A stretch of DNA of 64,000 nt. Source: an uncultured Candidatus Altimarinota bacterium. Lineage in GTDB: Bacteria; Patescibacteriota; Gracilibacteria; BD1-5; JAGOOR01. The stretch lies in the NCBI GenBank assembly GCA_937924685.1, contig CALEVN010000020.1, positions 7,936 through 71,935 of the forward strand, read 5' to 3'. Shown here one piece after another: positions 40,115 to 50,451 of this stretch; position 1 is the stretch's first letter; the number at the start of each line of letters is the position of its first letter. The notes under the pieces are model-generated. The model worked only from the letters and a program-made list of their open reading frames with translations. It was not told the origin of the DNA and made no database searches. The position numbers and the translations under genes are program-made.

Positions 40115-40203
40115 AGATTATTGACAAAAAGGAAACAGGTCTAAACTTGTTAGGTGGTACGTTGGAATTGTAGGGGATTTTTACCTTTTAACAATTTTGA
40201 TTT

Positions 40204-40776
40204 ATGGATACTGCTCCTGTTTTTGATTTGTCTGAAAAAAGTGACGCATGAATGTTATCATTCGAAGAGGGTGATGGCATCGATGAAATTTTAGAGAGCA
40301 TCAAACCGTGATATGGTTCAAAGTATCAGTTTTTTATTTCTGTATCGGACGTTTGATTAAAAAAAATAACAATAGGGTTGCCGTGTTTATTCTCAGAAGA
40401 AGATATTAGCCTCCTTCAAAAAAAACTTCTCGAAAAATTTACAGGTAACTATGATTTTGATTTTTTATATCAAGATACTGTAAAAATTGATGACAAAACA
40501 CCTCAACAATTCCTACAAAATATTGCACAGAAAATAGCGAATTGTTTAGGAAGATCAGTCGGCCCCAAGAAAATAGAGTTAGTTCCTATGGGCAGATGGA
40601 GGAGATCGATTTGATTTATACTTCAAATCAGTGCAATTTGCAGAGTAGAAGATACCTACAACCTTGACCCTGAATCAGATGTACAAAATGGCATAAATGC
40701 AGTTGATGTCTTATTACAGAGCTTGAGGCATCCAATGGCACATCTTGTCAGAGATATACAAGTTAAACCAGCATAG
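40204..40776 (+). CDS. Hypothetical protein
   Basis: A 190-residue soluble protein with four TGA codons read as Gly. The central part carries the helices ISLLQKKLLEKF and QQFLQNIAQKIANCLG, and a basic PMGRWRRSI patch. No known motif recognised. Under the standard code only an internal fragment appears. It converges with the membrane protein at 40781. Confidence 0.55.
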
Positions 40777-40780
40777 AAAA

Positions 40781-41320
40781 CTACACCCGTATTTTCTTCA
40801 CCACTTCCCCAAACCTAATACATTTTTCGGTGACACCTTTCCCAGTCAGTCCGACAAGTATCCAGAAAATTCCGAGAAGTATCAAAAGTGTCCCGGGGTG
40901 CCAAGTCATCTCGATGATTGGTGCAACAGTGGTGTCTATTTGAAATCCTCCCGTTGTACTTGTAGGAGCAGGAGCGATGATGTTTTTGATAAGTGGATCC
41001 ATGATTGGACCGCCGATGAGAATCAGGGCAAATCCTGCCACAGCTTGTATGATTCTGAGAGTTTTCTGACGCATGAGACACCATGGAAGAATACCACGTA
41101 GAACAAAAAATGCTCCAATAATCATAAACATATATTCAATTTCATGAGCAGCATTTCCTTCATACACGCCGACAAATGGTATATCCATGACAGCATGATC
41201 ACCAGCGAACCAGAGAGCCCAGATGATAAATACTCCTGAGAGGATATGGAGGAGGCGGATGATCATATCACTTGGTCTTCGTGCCACAAATTGTGCGATT
41301 TTTATAAGTGTTGGATTCAT
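40781..41320 (-). CDS. Hypothetical polytopic membrane protein
   Basis: A 179-residue protein with about four or five helices (~20-40, ~62-80, ~88-105, ~140-160) and short loops, one Thr/Pro-rich. No TGA codons. No family recognised. It is divergent from tRNA-Leu. Confidence 0.68.
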   Translation of the reverse strand: MNPTLIKIAQFVARRPSDMIIRLLHILSGVFIIWALWFAGDHAVMDIPFVGVYEGNAAHEIEYMFMIIGAFFVLRGILPWCLMRQKTLRIIQAVAGFALILIGGPIMDPLIKNIIAPAPTSTTGGFQIDTTVAPIIEMTWHPGTLLILLGIFWILVGLTGKGVTEKCIRFGEVVKKIRV

Positions 41321-41407
41321 AAGAAAATTTAGGAGACCCAGAAAGTATATAGAAAATCCAAAAATAAAAAGCTTGAGAAATAGAGAAACAAACTATACTA
41401 GCCCTAT

Positions 41408-41491
41408 GCCCGGGTGGTGAAATGGTAGACACGAGGGACTTAAAATCCCTTACCGCAAGGTGTGCCGGTTCGAGTCCGGCCCTGGGCACCA
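41408..41491 (+). tRNA. tRNA-Leu (TAA)
   Basis: An 84-nt class II tRNA with acceptor GCCCGGG/CCTGGGC, anticodon loop CTTAAAA giving TAA, a long variable arm, TTCGAGT T-loop and encoded CCA. It is followed directly by a terminator hairpin. Confidence 0.96.
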
Positions 41492-41496
41492 ATACG

Positions 41497-41524
41497 AACA
41501 CTCTTTTCGATAGAGTGTTTTATT
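41497..41524 (+). terminator. Rho-independent terminator of tRNA-Leu
   Basis: Stem AACACTCT/AGAGTGTT with a 7-base loop and a following TTATTTT, five bases after the tRNA 3' end. Confidence 0.8.
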
Positions 41525-41557
41525 TTGCTAATTTGTGTTTTATTTTATAATAAAAAA

Positions 41558-42421
41558 ATGAACTCTCCGTCAAATCACCAGGAATCCAGAATTGGTTGTC
41601 TGGGTACAAAAATAATTCTACCTGCGACAATTATCGCATTAATAGCTGCCGCAGTAGTGAAGCTTTCTTCGTCTTCCTCCGACCATTGAACTCCTCATGA
41701 TTCGATACCACAACTGTTCAAAAAAATGGCCTCAGAGCAAGAGTGACTCATACCATCAATACTTTTTTTCAAGGAACATCGAAAAGAAGTGCAAGATTTC
41801 ATGAAACAATTTTTGACTGAAAAAATGACTATGGATAAAAGAGACGAAGATTTGATGAAGGAATTAACAAAAGTTCTTCAGGAAAAATTTCCAGTAATAC
41901 AACAATACCCGCAGCATTTTTCACTTTCTCTCGTGAGTCTCTATGAAGTAAGTCTGGATGGCGCAGCGAGGCATACAAGTCTTAATTTTGGTACAACTCA
42001 ATATCTCCCAGCTGATGATAAAAATGGTGACAAGCAAGGAGATGGATACGAAGATATACACGTCAACCATCAGTTCCCTCGAAGAGAAGAAGAAAAGATG
42101 AAACCAGGAGAAGCGCTCTTTCGGCACTATGAATGAGTTCAGAAATATCTCGATCAAAATATAGGTGAGATAGTTTCTCGTATTCACTCTTCTCGAAAAA
42201 AATGGTGAGAGCTTTCTGAAATAGAACTTTTGTATGTATTGAGTGATCTCTTTGCAGATAATGCTACGCTCCAATTATATATTATCTGAGAATTTACTAT
42301 TCAGAGAGAAATAAAATCAACTCCAAAAGGAGAAACAATTCGCATATATATCTCTGTGCCATATAGGAACGATGATCCTCATGTGATCGAAATTTTTGTT
42401 CCGAGGAGTATCACTGCATAA
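41558..42421 (+). CDS. Hypothetical signal-anchored protein
   Basis: A 287-residue protein. A hydrophobic helix at ~20-34 (ILPATIIALIAAAVVK) acts as a signal anchor. The exterior part is largely helical and charged in the first half and beta-rich near the C-terminus (ETIRIYISVPY). Five TGA codons read as Gly. No family recognised. The 204 bases after it (42422-42625) hold only a doubtful small reading frame before ftsA. Confidence 0.6.
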
Positions 42422-42488
42422 AGTTTTTTAGACTGAAAATTAGACAATTTTATTTATTATTTTATAAAAAAATAATACTGGATTTGGT

Positions 42489-42608
42489 TTGCAATGACCT
42501 CTTATTTTTTTAAAATTAGGAGGTGGTTTTGCTCTTGTTTATGCACTTTTTCATAAAAAAGCTCATAACAGACAACATCCAGCTTGGATAAAAATTGTAC
42601 TCACTTAA
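42489..42608 (+). CDS. Possible 39-residue membrane peptide upstream of ftsA
   Basis: An open frame from TTG (42489) to TAA gives a short hydrophobic peptide with one TGA as Gly and the stretch LGGGFALVYALFHKK, followed by a basic tail. No ATG is available and no homologue is recognised. Composition looks coding-like but evidence is weak; it may be leader sequence of ftsA. Confidence 0.25.
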
Positions 42609-42625
42609 TTTCTAATCAACATTAC

Positions 42626-43882
42626 ATGGCAGTCAGCGACCTCGTAGCTCTCGTCGATGTGTGAAGTTCTCGCATCAAAACGCTCGTTGGATCTTTTATC
42701 ATTGATCCGGCAAATCCAAACCGACCAAAACTCAATGTCCTCGGAGTCGGTGTCGTCAAATCAGATGGTGTCCGAAAAGGAACTATTCTTGATATGGAAG
42801 AATTTAAGAAAAATCTCGATGAATCTCTCACTGAGGCAGAGAACATGGCCGGACAACAATTTCCTCATGTTGGTATCTGTCTCTCTGGTACTGGTATCCA
42901 GATTCATCACAATCAGGGGATGATTGCTATTCCATCAAATGAAGTCACACAGGACGATGTGAATCGTGTCCTCGATATGGCACAAAATGGTATCACGCTC
43001 ACCAATCAAACAGTCCTCAAAATTATTCCAGAATCTTTCTCAGTTGATCTCGAACACCACGTGAAGTCGCCAGTTGGAATGAGTGCAAAGAAGCTCGAAG
43101 TAAATGCTTACATCTTTACTATTCCTACAACAGCACTCAATAATGTCCGAAAAGGATTCAAAGATGTTGGTATCGATGTCGTCGATGTATTCCCATCTCT
43201 TTTGACTTCACCAGAGGCTGTCCTCTCTCGTCGTCAAAAAGAGCTCGGAGTTGTCTGTATCGATATTGGTTCTTCTTGTACTGGTGTTACTATTTTTGAA
43301 GAAGGGGCACTCCGTCATGCAGCTATCATCCCAGTTGGTGGTGAGTATGTCACATCAGATATAGCTCTCGGTGTACGAGTCTCTGTCGATGTCGCAGAAA
43401 AACTCAAAACTGACTACGCTGATCTCACATTCTGTGATCTCGCAAAACCAAAAGATGAGGAAATCGCACTCAGTCGTATCGATAAAAAAGAAACCGAGAC
43501 AGTTTCAAAACTCTATCTCGCTCAGATCGCTCAGGCTCGCTACAAAGAAATCCTCTCTCTCGTCAATGCTGAACTCAAAAAACTCGGTCGTGATGGTATG
43601 CTTCCAGAGGGTGCAGTATTCGTCGGCGGAGGATCAAAAGCTCGCAATCTCATCGAACTCGCAAAATCAGAACTCCGCCTCCCATGTTCTATTGGTTTCC
43701 CAGAAGACCAAGAATATGTCACTGGTACGTCAGTTTCTGATCCAGGATTTGCTGGCGCGATCGGTGCCCTCCTCCTCTCACAGAGAGTGGGTGGTATGAA
43801 CAAGGGTCGTATGACCATCGGTGCTGGTATCGGCGGTATGAAAGAATCAGCAAAGAAATTTTTCAAATTTCTTCTTCCATAA
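42626..43882 (+). CDS. ftsA: Cell division protein FtsA
   Basis: A 418-residue actin-fold ATPase that tethers FtsZ to the membrane. The phosphate-1 motif LVALVDVGSSRIKTLVG carries a TGA at residue 13 as its essential Gly. The 1C domain, the phosphate-2 loop VCIDIGSSCTGVTIFEEG, adenosine motif VFVGGGSKARNL and a C-terminal basic amphipathic tail (KESAKKFFKFLLP) for membrane binding follow. ftsZ begins 36 bases downstream, the typical order. Confidence 0.95.
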
Positions 43883-43918
43883 TTTAACTTCATTATTTTC
43901 CCATTAATTCTCTCTTCT

Positions 43919-45124
43919 ATGCCAGCTCCAAAAACTACAAAAAAAGGTTCTAAAAGCTCTTCTCTCAAAGGCCTTTTTCTCAAAGATACTCCTCCTCAAC
44001 CAGAGGAAATAAATGTCTCACAGATGATATCGCCTGTTGCGAGCATCAAAGTCATCGGTTGTGGATGAGCCGGTCAGAATACTATCAATCGTATGATTGA
44101 GAGTGGTCTCTCAGGCGTCGAATTTATCTCTATCAATACCGATAACCAGGCTCTCTATGGTTCTCAGGCTGAGACAAAACTCGCTATCTGACCGACGGTC
44201 ACTCGTGGTCTCGGTGCTGGTGGCGATCCAGAAAAAGGTAAAAAAGCTGCTGAAGAATCTATCGAAGATATCCGTCGTATGATCCAGGGCGCTGATATGG
44301 TTTTCGTTACTTGTGGTCTCGGTGGAGGTACTGGTTCTGGTTCTGCTCCGGTCGTCGCTGAAGTAGCAAAAGACATGGGTATTCTCGTCGTCGGTGTCGT
44401 CACAAAACCATTCGCTTTCGAAGGTCAGAGAAGAAATAATCAAGCTCTCGAAGCCTATGATAATCTCAAATCAAAAGTCGATACACTCATCACGATTCCG
44501 AATGATCGTATCCTCACTATCATCGATAAGAAAACTCCTCTCCTCGATGCATTCCGTATTGTCGATGAAGTCCTCGCAAATGGTGTACAGGGTATCTCAG
44601 ATCTCATCACTCAACCAGGTCTCATCAACGTCGACTTCGCCGATGTAAAATCAGTCATGAAGGATGCAGGTTCTGCACTCATGGGTATCGGTTACGGACG
44701 TGGTGAATCTCGTGCGACAGATGCAGCTCGTGCTGCTATCGAGAGTCCTCTCCTTGAACTCTCTATCATGGGTGCTCGCGGTCTCGTCTTCAATATCACT
44801 GGTGGTCATGACCTCTCAATGTTTGAAGTTGATGAAGCTGCTCGCGTCATCACTGCAGCATGTGACCAGGATGCAAATATTATCTTTGGTGCGACAGTTG
44901 ATCCAAGCTTCGAAGAAGGTGAAATCAAAATCACTGTCGTTGCAACAGGATTCGATGAATCTCAAGTGACTATTCGTAAAGATGGTCCATCAGCTCCTCG
45001 ACCTGCTTCTTCTTCATCATTTGGTCGACGTGTTCTCGGATCTCAGCCAGCTGAAGCTGCTCCAGCAGAAAAATCTCCAGCAGACGATCTCGATATCCCA
45101 GCATTCCTCCGCAATCGTAAATAA
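43919..45124 (+). CDS. ftsZ: Cell division protein FtsZ
   Basis: A 401-residue tubulin-like GTPase. Two TGA codons (first at residue 50, giving CGGAGQN; second in LAIGPTVTRG) fill invariant glycines. The GTP loop GLGGGTGSGSAPVVAE (~134-149) and the NVDFADVKSVM T7 loop are intact. The C-terminal peptide DDLDIPAFLRNRK is the FtsA-binding tail. A ~30-residue polar N-terminal extension precedes the core. It follows ftsA and precedes tmk by 9 bases. Confidence 0.97.
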
Positions 45125-45133
45125 TTGTGCGAT

Positions 45134-45727
45134 ATGTTTATCGCTATCGAATGAGTCGACTGAGCTGGCAAGGATACTCAATTGAAGCTTCTCTTGAGTC
45201 ATTTGATAGACCAAAATAAACACCGAGTGATTACGAAATCTCGTGAGCCTTCACAGATGACAGAGGCAGGAAAAAGATTGAATGAGATAGCGCAAAAACA
45301 TATCGAAGTGTCTGCACTGGAAACTGCCAAACTTTTCTCAGAAGATCGAAGAGAGCTCGAATTATTTCGAGCTTCTCTTCTCACTCGAGATATCTGGATC
45401 CTCTCTTCTCGTTGTGACCTCACGACTTATGTCTATCAGGGGTATGCGAGTGGTGTAAGTTTCGATGAGATATATGAGTTCCATAAGGATATTCTTGCTC
45501 CAGAGCTCACTATTGTGCTCATGATTTCTATTGAAACCATGCTTGCTCGGCTCGGGAATCGCACAGATGCACGAGAAATATATGAACAGGAGGATTTTCT
45601 CAGAAGATGCCATGCAGGCTATCTCTCTGCTATCGAATTTCTGAAATCAAAAGGTCGAAATATTGTGGTCGTTGATGGAGAGGGAAGTGTCGAGGACGTC
45701 TCTGAAAGAGTAAAAAGTCTTTTTTAA
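45134..45727 (+). CDS. tmk: Thymidylate kinase
   Basis: A 197-residue kinase converting dTMP to dTDP. The N-terminus MFIAIEGVDGAGKDTQ is the P-loop; two TGA codons (residues 7 and 10) supply its glycines, so the enzyme cannot work unless UGA is Gly. The DR(Y/H)-like motif is represented by TKSREPSQMTEAGKRL, and SSRCDLTTYVYQGYA carries the conserved substrate-binding block. Nine bases after ftsZ, likely co-transcribed. Its stop overlaps the next convergent gene's stop. Confidence 0.94.
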
Positions 45728-45987
45728 TTTAACTGCGAAAGTTTTTCCAGGAGTGCTATTTCTCTCTTTGTCAGAAGCCAAGGTCTTTCTCTATCTATTA
45801 ATCGAAATATTGAAGCATCTTCTGGTTCTAGAGAGCCAATAGATATAGTATCCATTATCTTGAGTAATTTTTCTCGTGGACTTTTTAGTGAGTTACTTTC
45901 TCGGCCAAAACTTGTCCCATTCGTCAGAGTTGATTGATGCGCTACAAATCCGTTAGGATGAAGTGCTGATGGTCACCAGGGTCGCAT
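45724..45987 (-). CDS. Small hypothetical protein
   Basis: An 87-residue protein with a Pro/His-rich N-terminus (MRPWGPSALHPNGF, one TGA as Gly). A helical C-terminal half resembles a short regulatory or binding helix pair (RPWLLTKREIALLEKL). No family recognised. It overlaps the tmk stop by three bases and lies 63 bases downstream of the prs stop on the same strand. Confidence 0.5.
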
Positions 45988-46050
45988 ATTTAAATAAATT
46001 ACAGGGGAAAGAGGGCGTTGATTGTACGATATTTTCTCATTTCACAAATT

Positions 46051-46956
46051 TTATTCTCCGTTGAGTATTTTTTCTATCAGAGGTGCGATAGAGAGTATTT
46101 TGAGGTTTGGTATTTCTCTGGCTCTCTGATTATTGATAGGGATGCTATCAGTTGTGATGAGTTCATCGAGACTTTTTGCGAGTTCTTTCTGTGCTTCGTT
46201 TGGGAAGACCCCATGTGGGGCAAATGCTCGTACACTTTTCGCTCATTTTTTTCTCAGCATGTTTGCTGCTTCTCTCAGAGTTCCTCCAGTTTGTATCAGG
46301 TCATCGACGAGAAGAATATCTCTGTCTTTTGGATCTCATTCCTTGATGCTAATGATTCTCTCGATACCATCACGGACTTTCGCACAGATAATTCGTGCAT
46401 TTTCTGGGAATATATCCTTGAATCGTTTCGCTGCTCCATCATCGGGGAAAGCTATCACAGTATTGGGTTTTACATCGAGGAGCGATGTGGCTGTATGGAG
46501 TTCCACATTGACCTTGAAAGGATCAAACAGAAAACGCTCTACTAAAGCATGAATATCAAATGTATGTATACTTGTTTTTTCTTTTCTTCCAGAAGGTACA
46601 TGCGAGAGGAGGTCCGCGAAGTATCTCGCAGTTGCTACTTCTCACTTTTTTGAAATTCGTTCCATAGTACCGACAGGAAAATATGGCACTATGACTCGCA
46701 CTTTATCTGCGTAATAATCCACGAGCACTCGTATCATCGCATAGTTTGAGAAGAAATTCTTCGGTTCAGAAAAATCAGCTATATAGGTGACATCTTTGTG
46801 CTCGACATCTCGTTTTACATTTTCAATTGTGATATTTGGCCAACCATCTGGAAAGCTCTGTATATGAGCTTCTCCATGTCGAAGTGTTTCTGGATTATTC
46901 TCCACGAGAGTTTTTTCCAAATCGGAAAAATTTGGATGACTAAAAAGAGTTTTCAT
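46051..46956 (-). CDS. prs: Ribose-phosphate pyrophosphokinase (PRPP synthetase)
   Basis: A 301-residue enzyme making PRPP from ribose-5-phosphate and ATP. The N-terminal domain has SFPDGWPNITIE and YFPVGTMERISKKG. The C-terminal part has FPDDGAAKRF, RDILLVDDLIQTGGTL (the PRPP loop) and FAPHGVFP. Three TGA codons read as Gly. I start at ATG 46956, ten bases after the apt stop; an earlier in-frame ATG at 47037 would overlap apt by 71 bases. It is coupled to the gene that consumes its product. Confidence 0.88.
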
Positions 46957-46966
46957 AAGAGAATAA

Positions 46967-47929
46967 TTAATATTGAATAATGCTTTCATTTCGGTAAGCA
47001 TTGAGTTTTTGTCGGAGGGGATGATGTGTGAGCTCATCGAGTCATATGAGCACTAAAACACCATCAACCCGAGCACCGATTTTTTCTATCAGGCTTGCGG
47101 CAGCCAAAAGCGTACCACCTGTGGCGAGGAGATCATCGATTATGACGACGTTTTTTCCTTCTTCGATGGATCATTCTTGTATTTCGATACTACTTTCTCC
47201 ATACTCAAGCGAATATGATGTGCCGACAGTTTTTCATGGAAGTTTTCATTTTTTTCGGATCATGACAAAGGGCTTATTTAGTATCTGAGCTACTGGTATA
47301 CCAAAGAGAAATCATCGAGCATCAAGACCAGCTATGACATCAGCATTTTTTGCTTTTTTTGCGAGCTCAAAACAGGCAAATTGCATGGCCTTTGGACAGG
47401 TTAAAAGAGGTGAAATATCCTGAAAAGTGATTCCTGGTTTTGGGAAATTTTCGTGAGCCTGGATGTAGTCTTTCAGATCTATTTTTGAGATATAAGCATT
47501 CACTCGAGAACCAAATTTCTCTGTACACTTTTTGATAACTTCTTCTGTATTTTCGAGTTGGGAGAGTGGTAGAAGTGTATCGACGAGTTCTCCTGTGAGA
47601 TTTTGAAGCTTCTCTTTATTTGGAATATCTCTCGAGTATTTATTTCTCTCTGCCGCTACATATCTGTGCCATTCAGCCAGAAGAATTGGTAACTGAGCAA
47701 TTTCTCCAGGTTCTTTATTGGTTCACTTCGGAATTTCTAGACCCAGATGAGCTGCAGCTGATACTATGTTTATGAGGAGGTCGGCCGATTCTTTTTGTAT
47801 TTCTGGTGTATTATTTTCTTGTATTGCTACGAGGAGTTCACCGAGTTCTTGTGTTGTCTTGGAGAGGACATCATCGAGCGTGACATGGGCATCGATTTCG
47901 AGATGATGATAGGGTTTGAGAGAGTTCAT
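46967..47929 (-). CDS. apt: MazG-like NTP pyrophosphohydrolase fused to adenine phosphoribosyltransferase
   Basis: A 320-residue fusion. The N-terminal ~75 residues show the all-alpha NTP-PPase pattern ExxE (E28, E31) and ExxD (E47, D50) in QELGELLVAI and KESADLLINIV. After a helical linker the Apt domain starts near 150: LKDYIQAHENFPKPGITFQDISPLL, DVIAGLDARGFLFG, FVMIRKKGKLPG and the PRPP loop VVIIDDLLATGGTLLAA. Six TGA codons read as Gly, so the fusion is invisible under the standard code. Adenine plus PRPP gives AMP; the MazG part could remove damaged nucleotides. prs follows in the operon. Confidence 0.88.
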
Positions 47930-47947
47930 AAAAGAAGATTTAAATAA

Positions 47948-48286
47948 TTATTTTTCTGAGTCTGATGCCTCATTTCAAGTGAGATTGAATTTAACTTCCG
48001 CAGTACTGCCACTTTCATCAAATGACTGCCAGCTATTTATTTTAATGTGCGGATTTTTCATCCCAAGCAAGAAAAGGTATGTAGATATATCATCATGTTT
48101 TTCTTTGGCGTTATCTCTAAGGACAAGTGAAACACTATTTTTACTTTGAGCGAGCGCGGCTATCAGAGCATGGTCGATATCTTTTTCTAGAATCTTTGAG
48201 ATTTTTCCTGGTATCATAGCTGCAGCAAGTTCGCGAGCTGATTCAGGTTTTTTGACGAGTTCCTGAGCGTCTTGGAGTGTGAGCAT
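47948..48286 (-). CDS. Small hypothetical protein
   Basis: A 112-residue helical protein, start MLTLQDAQELVKKPESARELAAAMIPG, with a beta strand pair NSVSLVLRDN and AEVKFNL near the end. One TGA reads as Gly and extends the C-terminus by nine residues. It lies 18 bases upstream of the MazG-Apt gene on the same strand, so probably the first gene of that operon. No family recognised. Confidence 0.62.
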
Positions 48287-48404
48287 AAAAAAGAAGATAG
48301 GAAATAAAGCGAGGACACTTTACCCCTGAATAGGTATTTCTTTTTTATTTGTATATATTTTGTAAATTATTAATTTTTATTGATTTAAAAATGTTTTAAA
48401 TATA

Positions 48405-49181
48405 ATGAAAAATGAATACAAAAAATATGTAATAAATAATTACAATATGAAAAATTATCAGACTATTTTGGAGCGACTTGGTGTACCAGAGAAAGCATCA
48501 ATTATCTACATAGACCTCATCGAGCATAGTCGTTCTTCGCCATCACAGATTGTCATTCGTACAGGTCTCCATCGACCTGAGGTGTATCGTTATCTACCTA
48601 TACTCGTGGAGTCAGGCTTGGTCATTATTTCGCGAACAGGGAAGCGGCAGTTTTTTACTGCTGGGTCGCCTGAGAAAATCACTGATCTCTTTTCTGACCT
48701 CCAGGATAATGCGACACGTATGATACAGGAGCTCAATGAGAAATACCTCGTCATGAATCAAAAGCCCCATGTAGAGTATCAAGAGGGGAGAAAGGGCGTC
48801 ACGGCAGTTTTTGCTGATATAGTCTCGACCCTTGGTGAAGATGAGACATTTTATCGGGTGACTTCTGAGGTGGATGTAGAAAAAGTGAATACGTATTTAC
48901 CTGCGAACTATCGAAATATTCGTGATAAGAAAAAACTCCAGCGCTATGTCATCATGTCCTCTAATGCAGCCAAAATAAAACAAAAGAGACTTGATCGTGA
49001 TCTCGTCGTCGTACCTCAAAATATGGATGAATTTCGTGATAATGTCCTTATGACGATCTACGGTCACAAGGTTGCATATATTGATTTTAACACTGAGACC
49101 TCTATCACTATCACCAATCCTATGATTGCCGAATTTCAAAAAAAGCTTTTCAAGCTCGCATACAATTCGCTCAAAAAATAA
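48405..49181 (+). CDS. TrmB-like HTH transcriptional regulator
   Basis: A 258-residue protein with an N-terminal winged helix of the TrmB type: LGVPEKASIIYIDLIEHSRSSPSQIVIRTGLHRPEVYRYLPILVESGLV in segments, residues ~26-75. A predicted coiled linker and a C-terminal alpha/beta domain of ~150 residues (VTSEVDVEKVNTYLP, YGHKVAYIDF) follow. TrmB proteins bind sugars or other metabolites. No TGA codons. ATG at residue 15 is an alternative start. Divergent from the Apt operon with a 118-base AT-rich control region. Confidence 0.82.
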   Translation: MKNEYKKYVINNYNMKNYQTILERLGVPEKASIIYIDLIEHSRSSPSQIVIRTGLHRPEVYRYLPILVESGLVIISRTGKRQFFTAGSPEKITDLFSDLQDNATRMIQELNEKYLVMNQKPHVEYQEGRKGVTAVFADIVSTLGEDETFYRVTSEVDVEKVNTYLPANYRNIRDKKKLQRYVIMSSNAAKIKQKRLDRDLVVVPQNMDEFRDNVLMTIYGHKVAYIDFNTETSITITNPMIAEFQKKLFKLAYNSLKK

Positions 49182-49188
49182 AAAGCCC

Positions 49189-49752
49189 CTATTCAATAGT
49201 TATATCATACGACTGGAGGAGTCCTGCAATGCCTGATTGAGCAAATTTTGCCTTCTTGATTTTATTTGTTTCTGGATTGATGATGTAGTGATAGGATGTT
49301 CGAAAATCTGCCTTTTCGAGAATCGTATTTTGGAAGAGAGCTAGAGAAAAATTACACTCATTAAACACGGATTCGCTCAAATCTGTCTCAATAAATGATA
49401 CTTCGTGGAGAGAGCATTTCTTCCATTGTGTCTTTCTCATCTTCATTCTGTGAAAAGAGGAGAGATTGAGCATGCAATTTTCAAACGAGACAACAAAGAG
49501 AAAACTATCACAATTCCCGAATCCGACTCAGAGGAGCTTGCAATCACGAAAGGTTATGTCACGCAGTGCGGTATTTGTCACTACGACATTACTCATATTA
49601 CAATTCACAAATTCGCATTCAGAAAATTTTACATTGGAGAGATTGACCCCAACAAAATTGCACTGAGAAAAGACGCACGATTCATATTCTTGTCCGAGAG
49701 CTTCTTTCGTGAAATCTATTTTTTCAAATGTTTGGTTTTCAAAAGCGTCCAT
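49189..49752 (-). CDS. Pentapeptide-repeat protein
   Basis: A 187-residue protein with tandem A(D/N)LXX-type repeats: QTFEKIDF, ESCVFSQCNFVGVNLSNVKFSECEFVNCNMSNVVV and, after a Gly-encoding TGA, ENCMLNLSSFHRMKMRKTQWKKCSLHEVSF. These form a right-handed quadrilateral beta helix. Functions vary (gyrase protection, scaffolding); none is indicated here. The start codon directly follows the stop of the gene at 49753 (TAAATG). Confidence 0.85.
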
Positions 49753-50124
49753 TTATTTCTTCATTTTTCCGCTGAGCCACACAAGAGGAAATGCTGTGAC
49801 AGCCAGAGCGATAGGGTACCAATGATCTGAGAGATTCCATCCAGCGAAGATACCAGCGATACCTCCAAATGTTCCTATAACTGCTAATACTTTCACATGT
49901 TTCATAGGATTGCTCGGAGCGAGTATTGCTGTGATATAACCACCGAGAACAGCGTAGGTACTTCGATAGAGAAAGGCTATCACGAGCAGCTTCGTATCAA
50001 AAATTCATGACCGTACAGATGGGAAATATCCCAGCTTTTCAAGCACTTTATCGGTGACGACTGAGAGAATAAAAACTGTGAGAAATCCAGCCACGACAGC
50101 GATGATACTTTTAGTGTTTTTCAT
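49753..50124 (-). CDS. Four-helix membrane protein, unknown function
   Basis: A 123-residue protein with four hydrophobic segments: residues ~6-24, ~47-66, ~74-92 and ~100-117. The start KNTKSIIAVVAGFLTVFILSVVTDKVL resembles small four-helix membrane proteins in other bacteria. One TGA reads as Gly. It is translationally coupled to the pentapeptide gene downstream. Confidence 0.7.
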
Positions 50125-50141
50125 AAAGAGAAGTATAGGGA

Positions 50142-50447
50142 TTATTTCTTCTTCGGCCAGCCCCAATTCCAGCGAGGTTTTTCACCTGTTTTATAACAGA
50201 TAAAAATAAGGAGAAGAGTGAGTACGATAATCGGTCCACCAAATACCAAAAAATTGCTTCCTGAATCAGGATTTCCTGGGATGGATTCTTTTCGCATAGA
50301 TACGAGAGCAATAACAGATGCTATATAGACTCATATCACAACCCAGCCCTGCCATCGGACAGGAGTCCAACCCCAACCAAATGGTTTTGCTTTGAACCAA
50401 TATCCTTTTGGATTATCGCGGAGATAGGAGAGATATTTTTGGAACAT
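50142..50447 (-). CDS. Small two-helix membrane protein, Trp-rich
   Basis: A 101-residue protein with a Trp-rich start (KYLSYLRDNPKGYWFKAKPFGWGWTPVRWQGW, given as landmarks), two helices (~37-53 and ~68-84) and a Trp/Lys tail. One TGA reads as Gly. The pattern resembles short uncharacterised membrane proteins of many bacteria. It lies five bases downstream of the lipoprotein gene stop in the same operon. Confidence 0.7.
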
Positions 50448-50451
50448 AAAT

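Noticed and set aside
46957..47037. Longer N-terminus for prs starting at 47037
   Set aside because: It would overlap apt by 71 bases and adds residues before the normal start of the family; ATG at 46956 gives the expected length and spacing.
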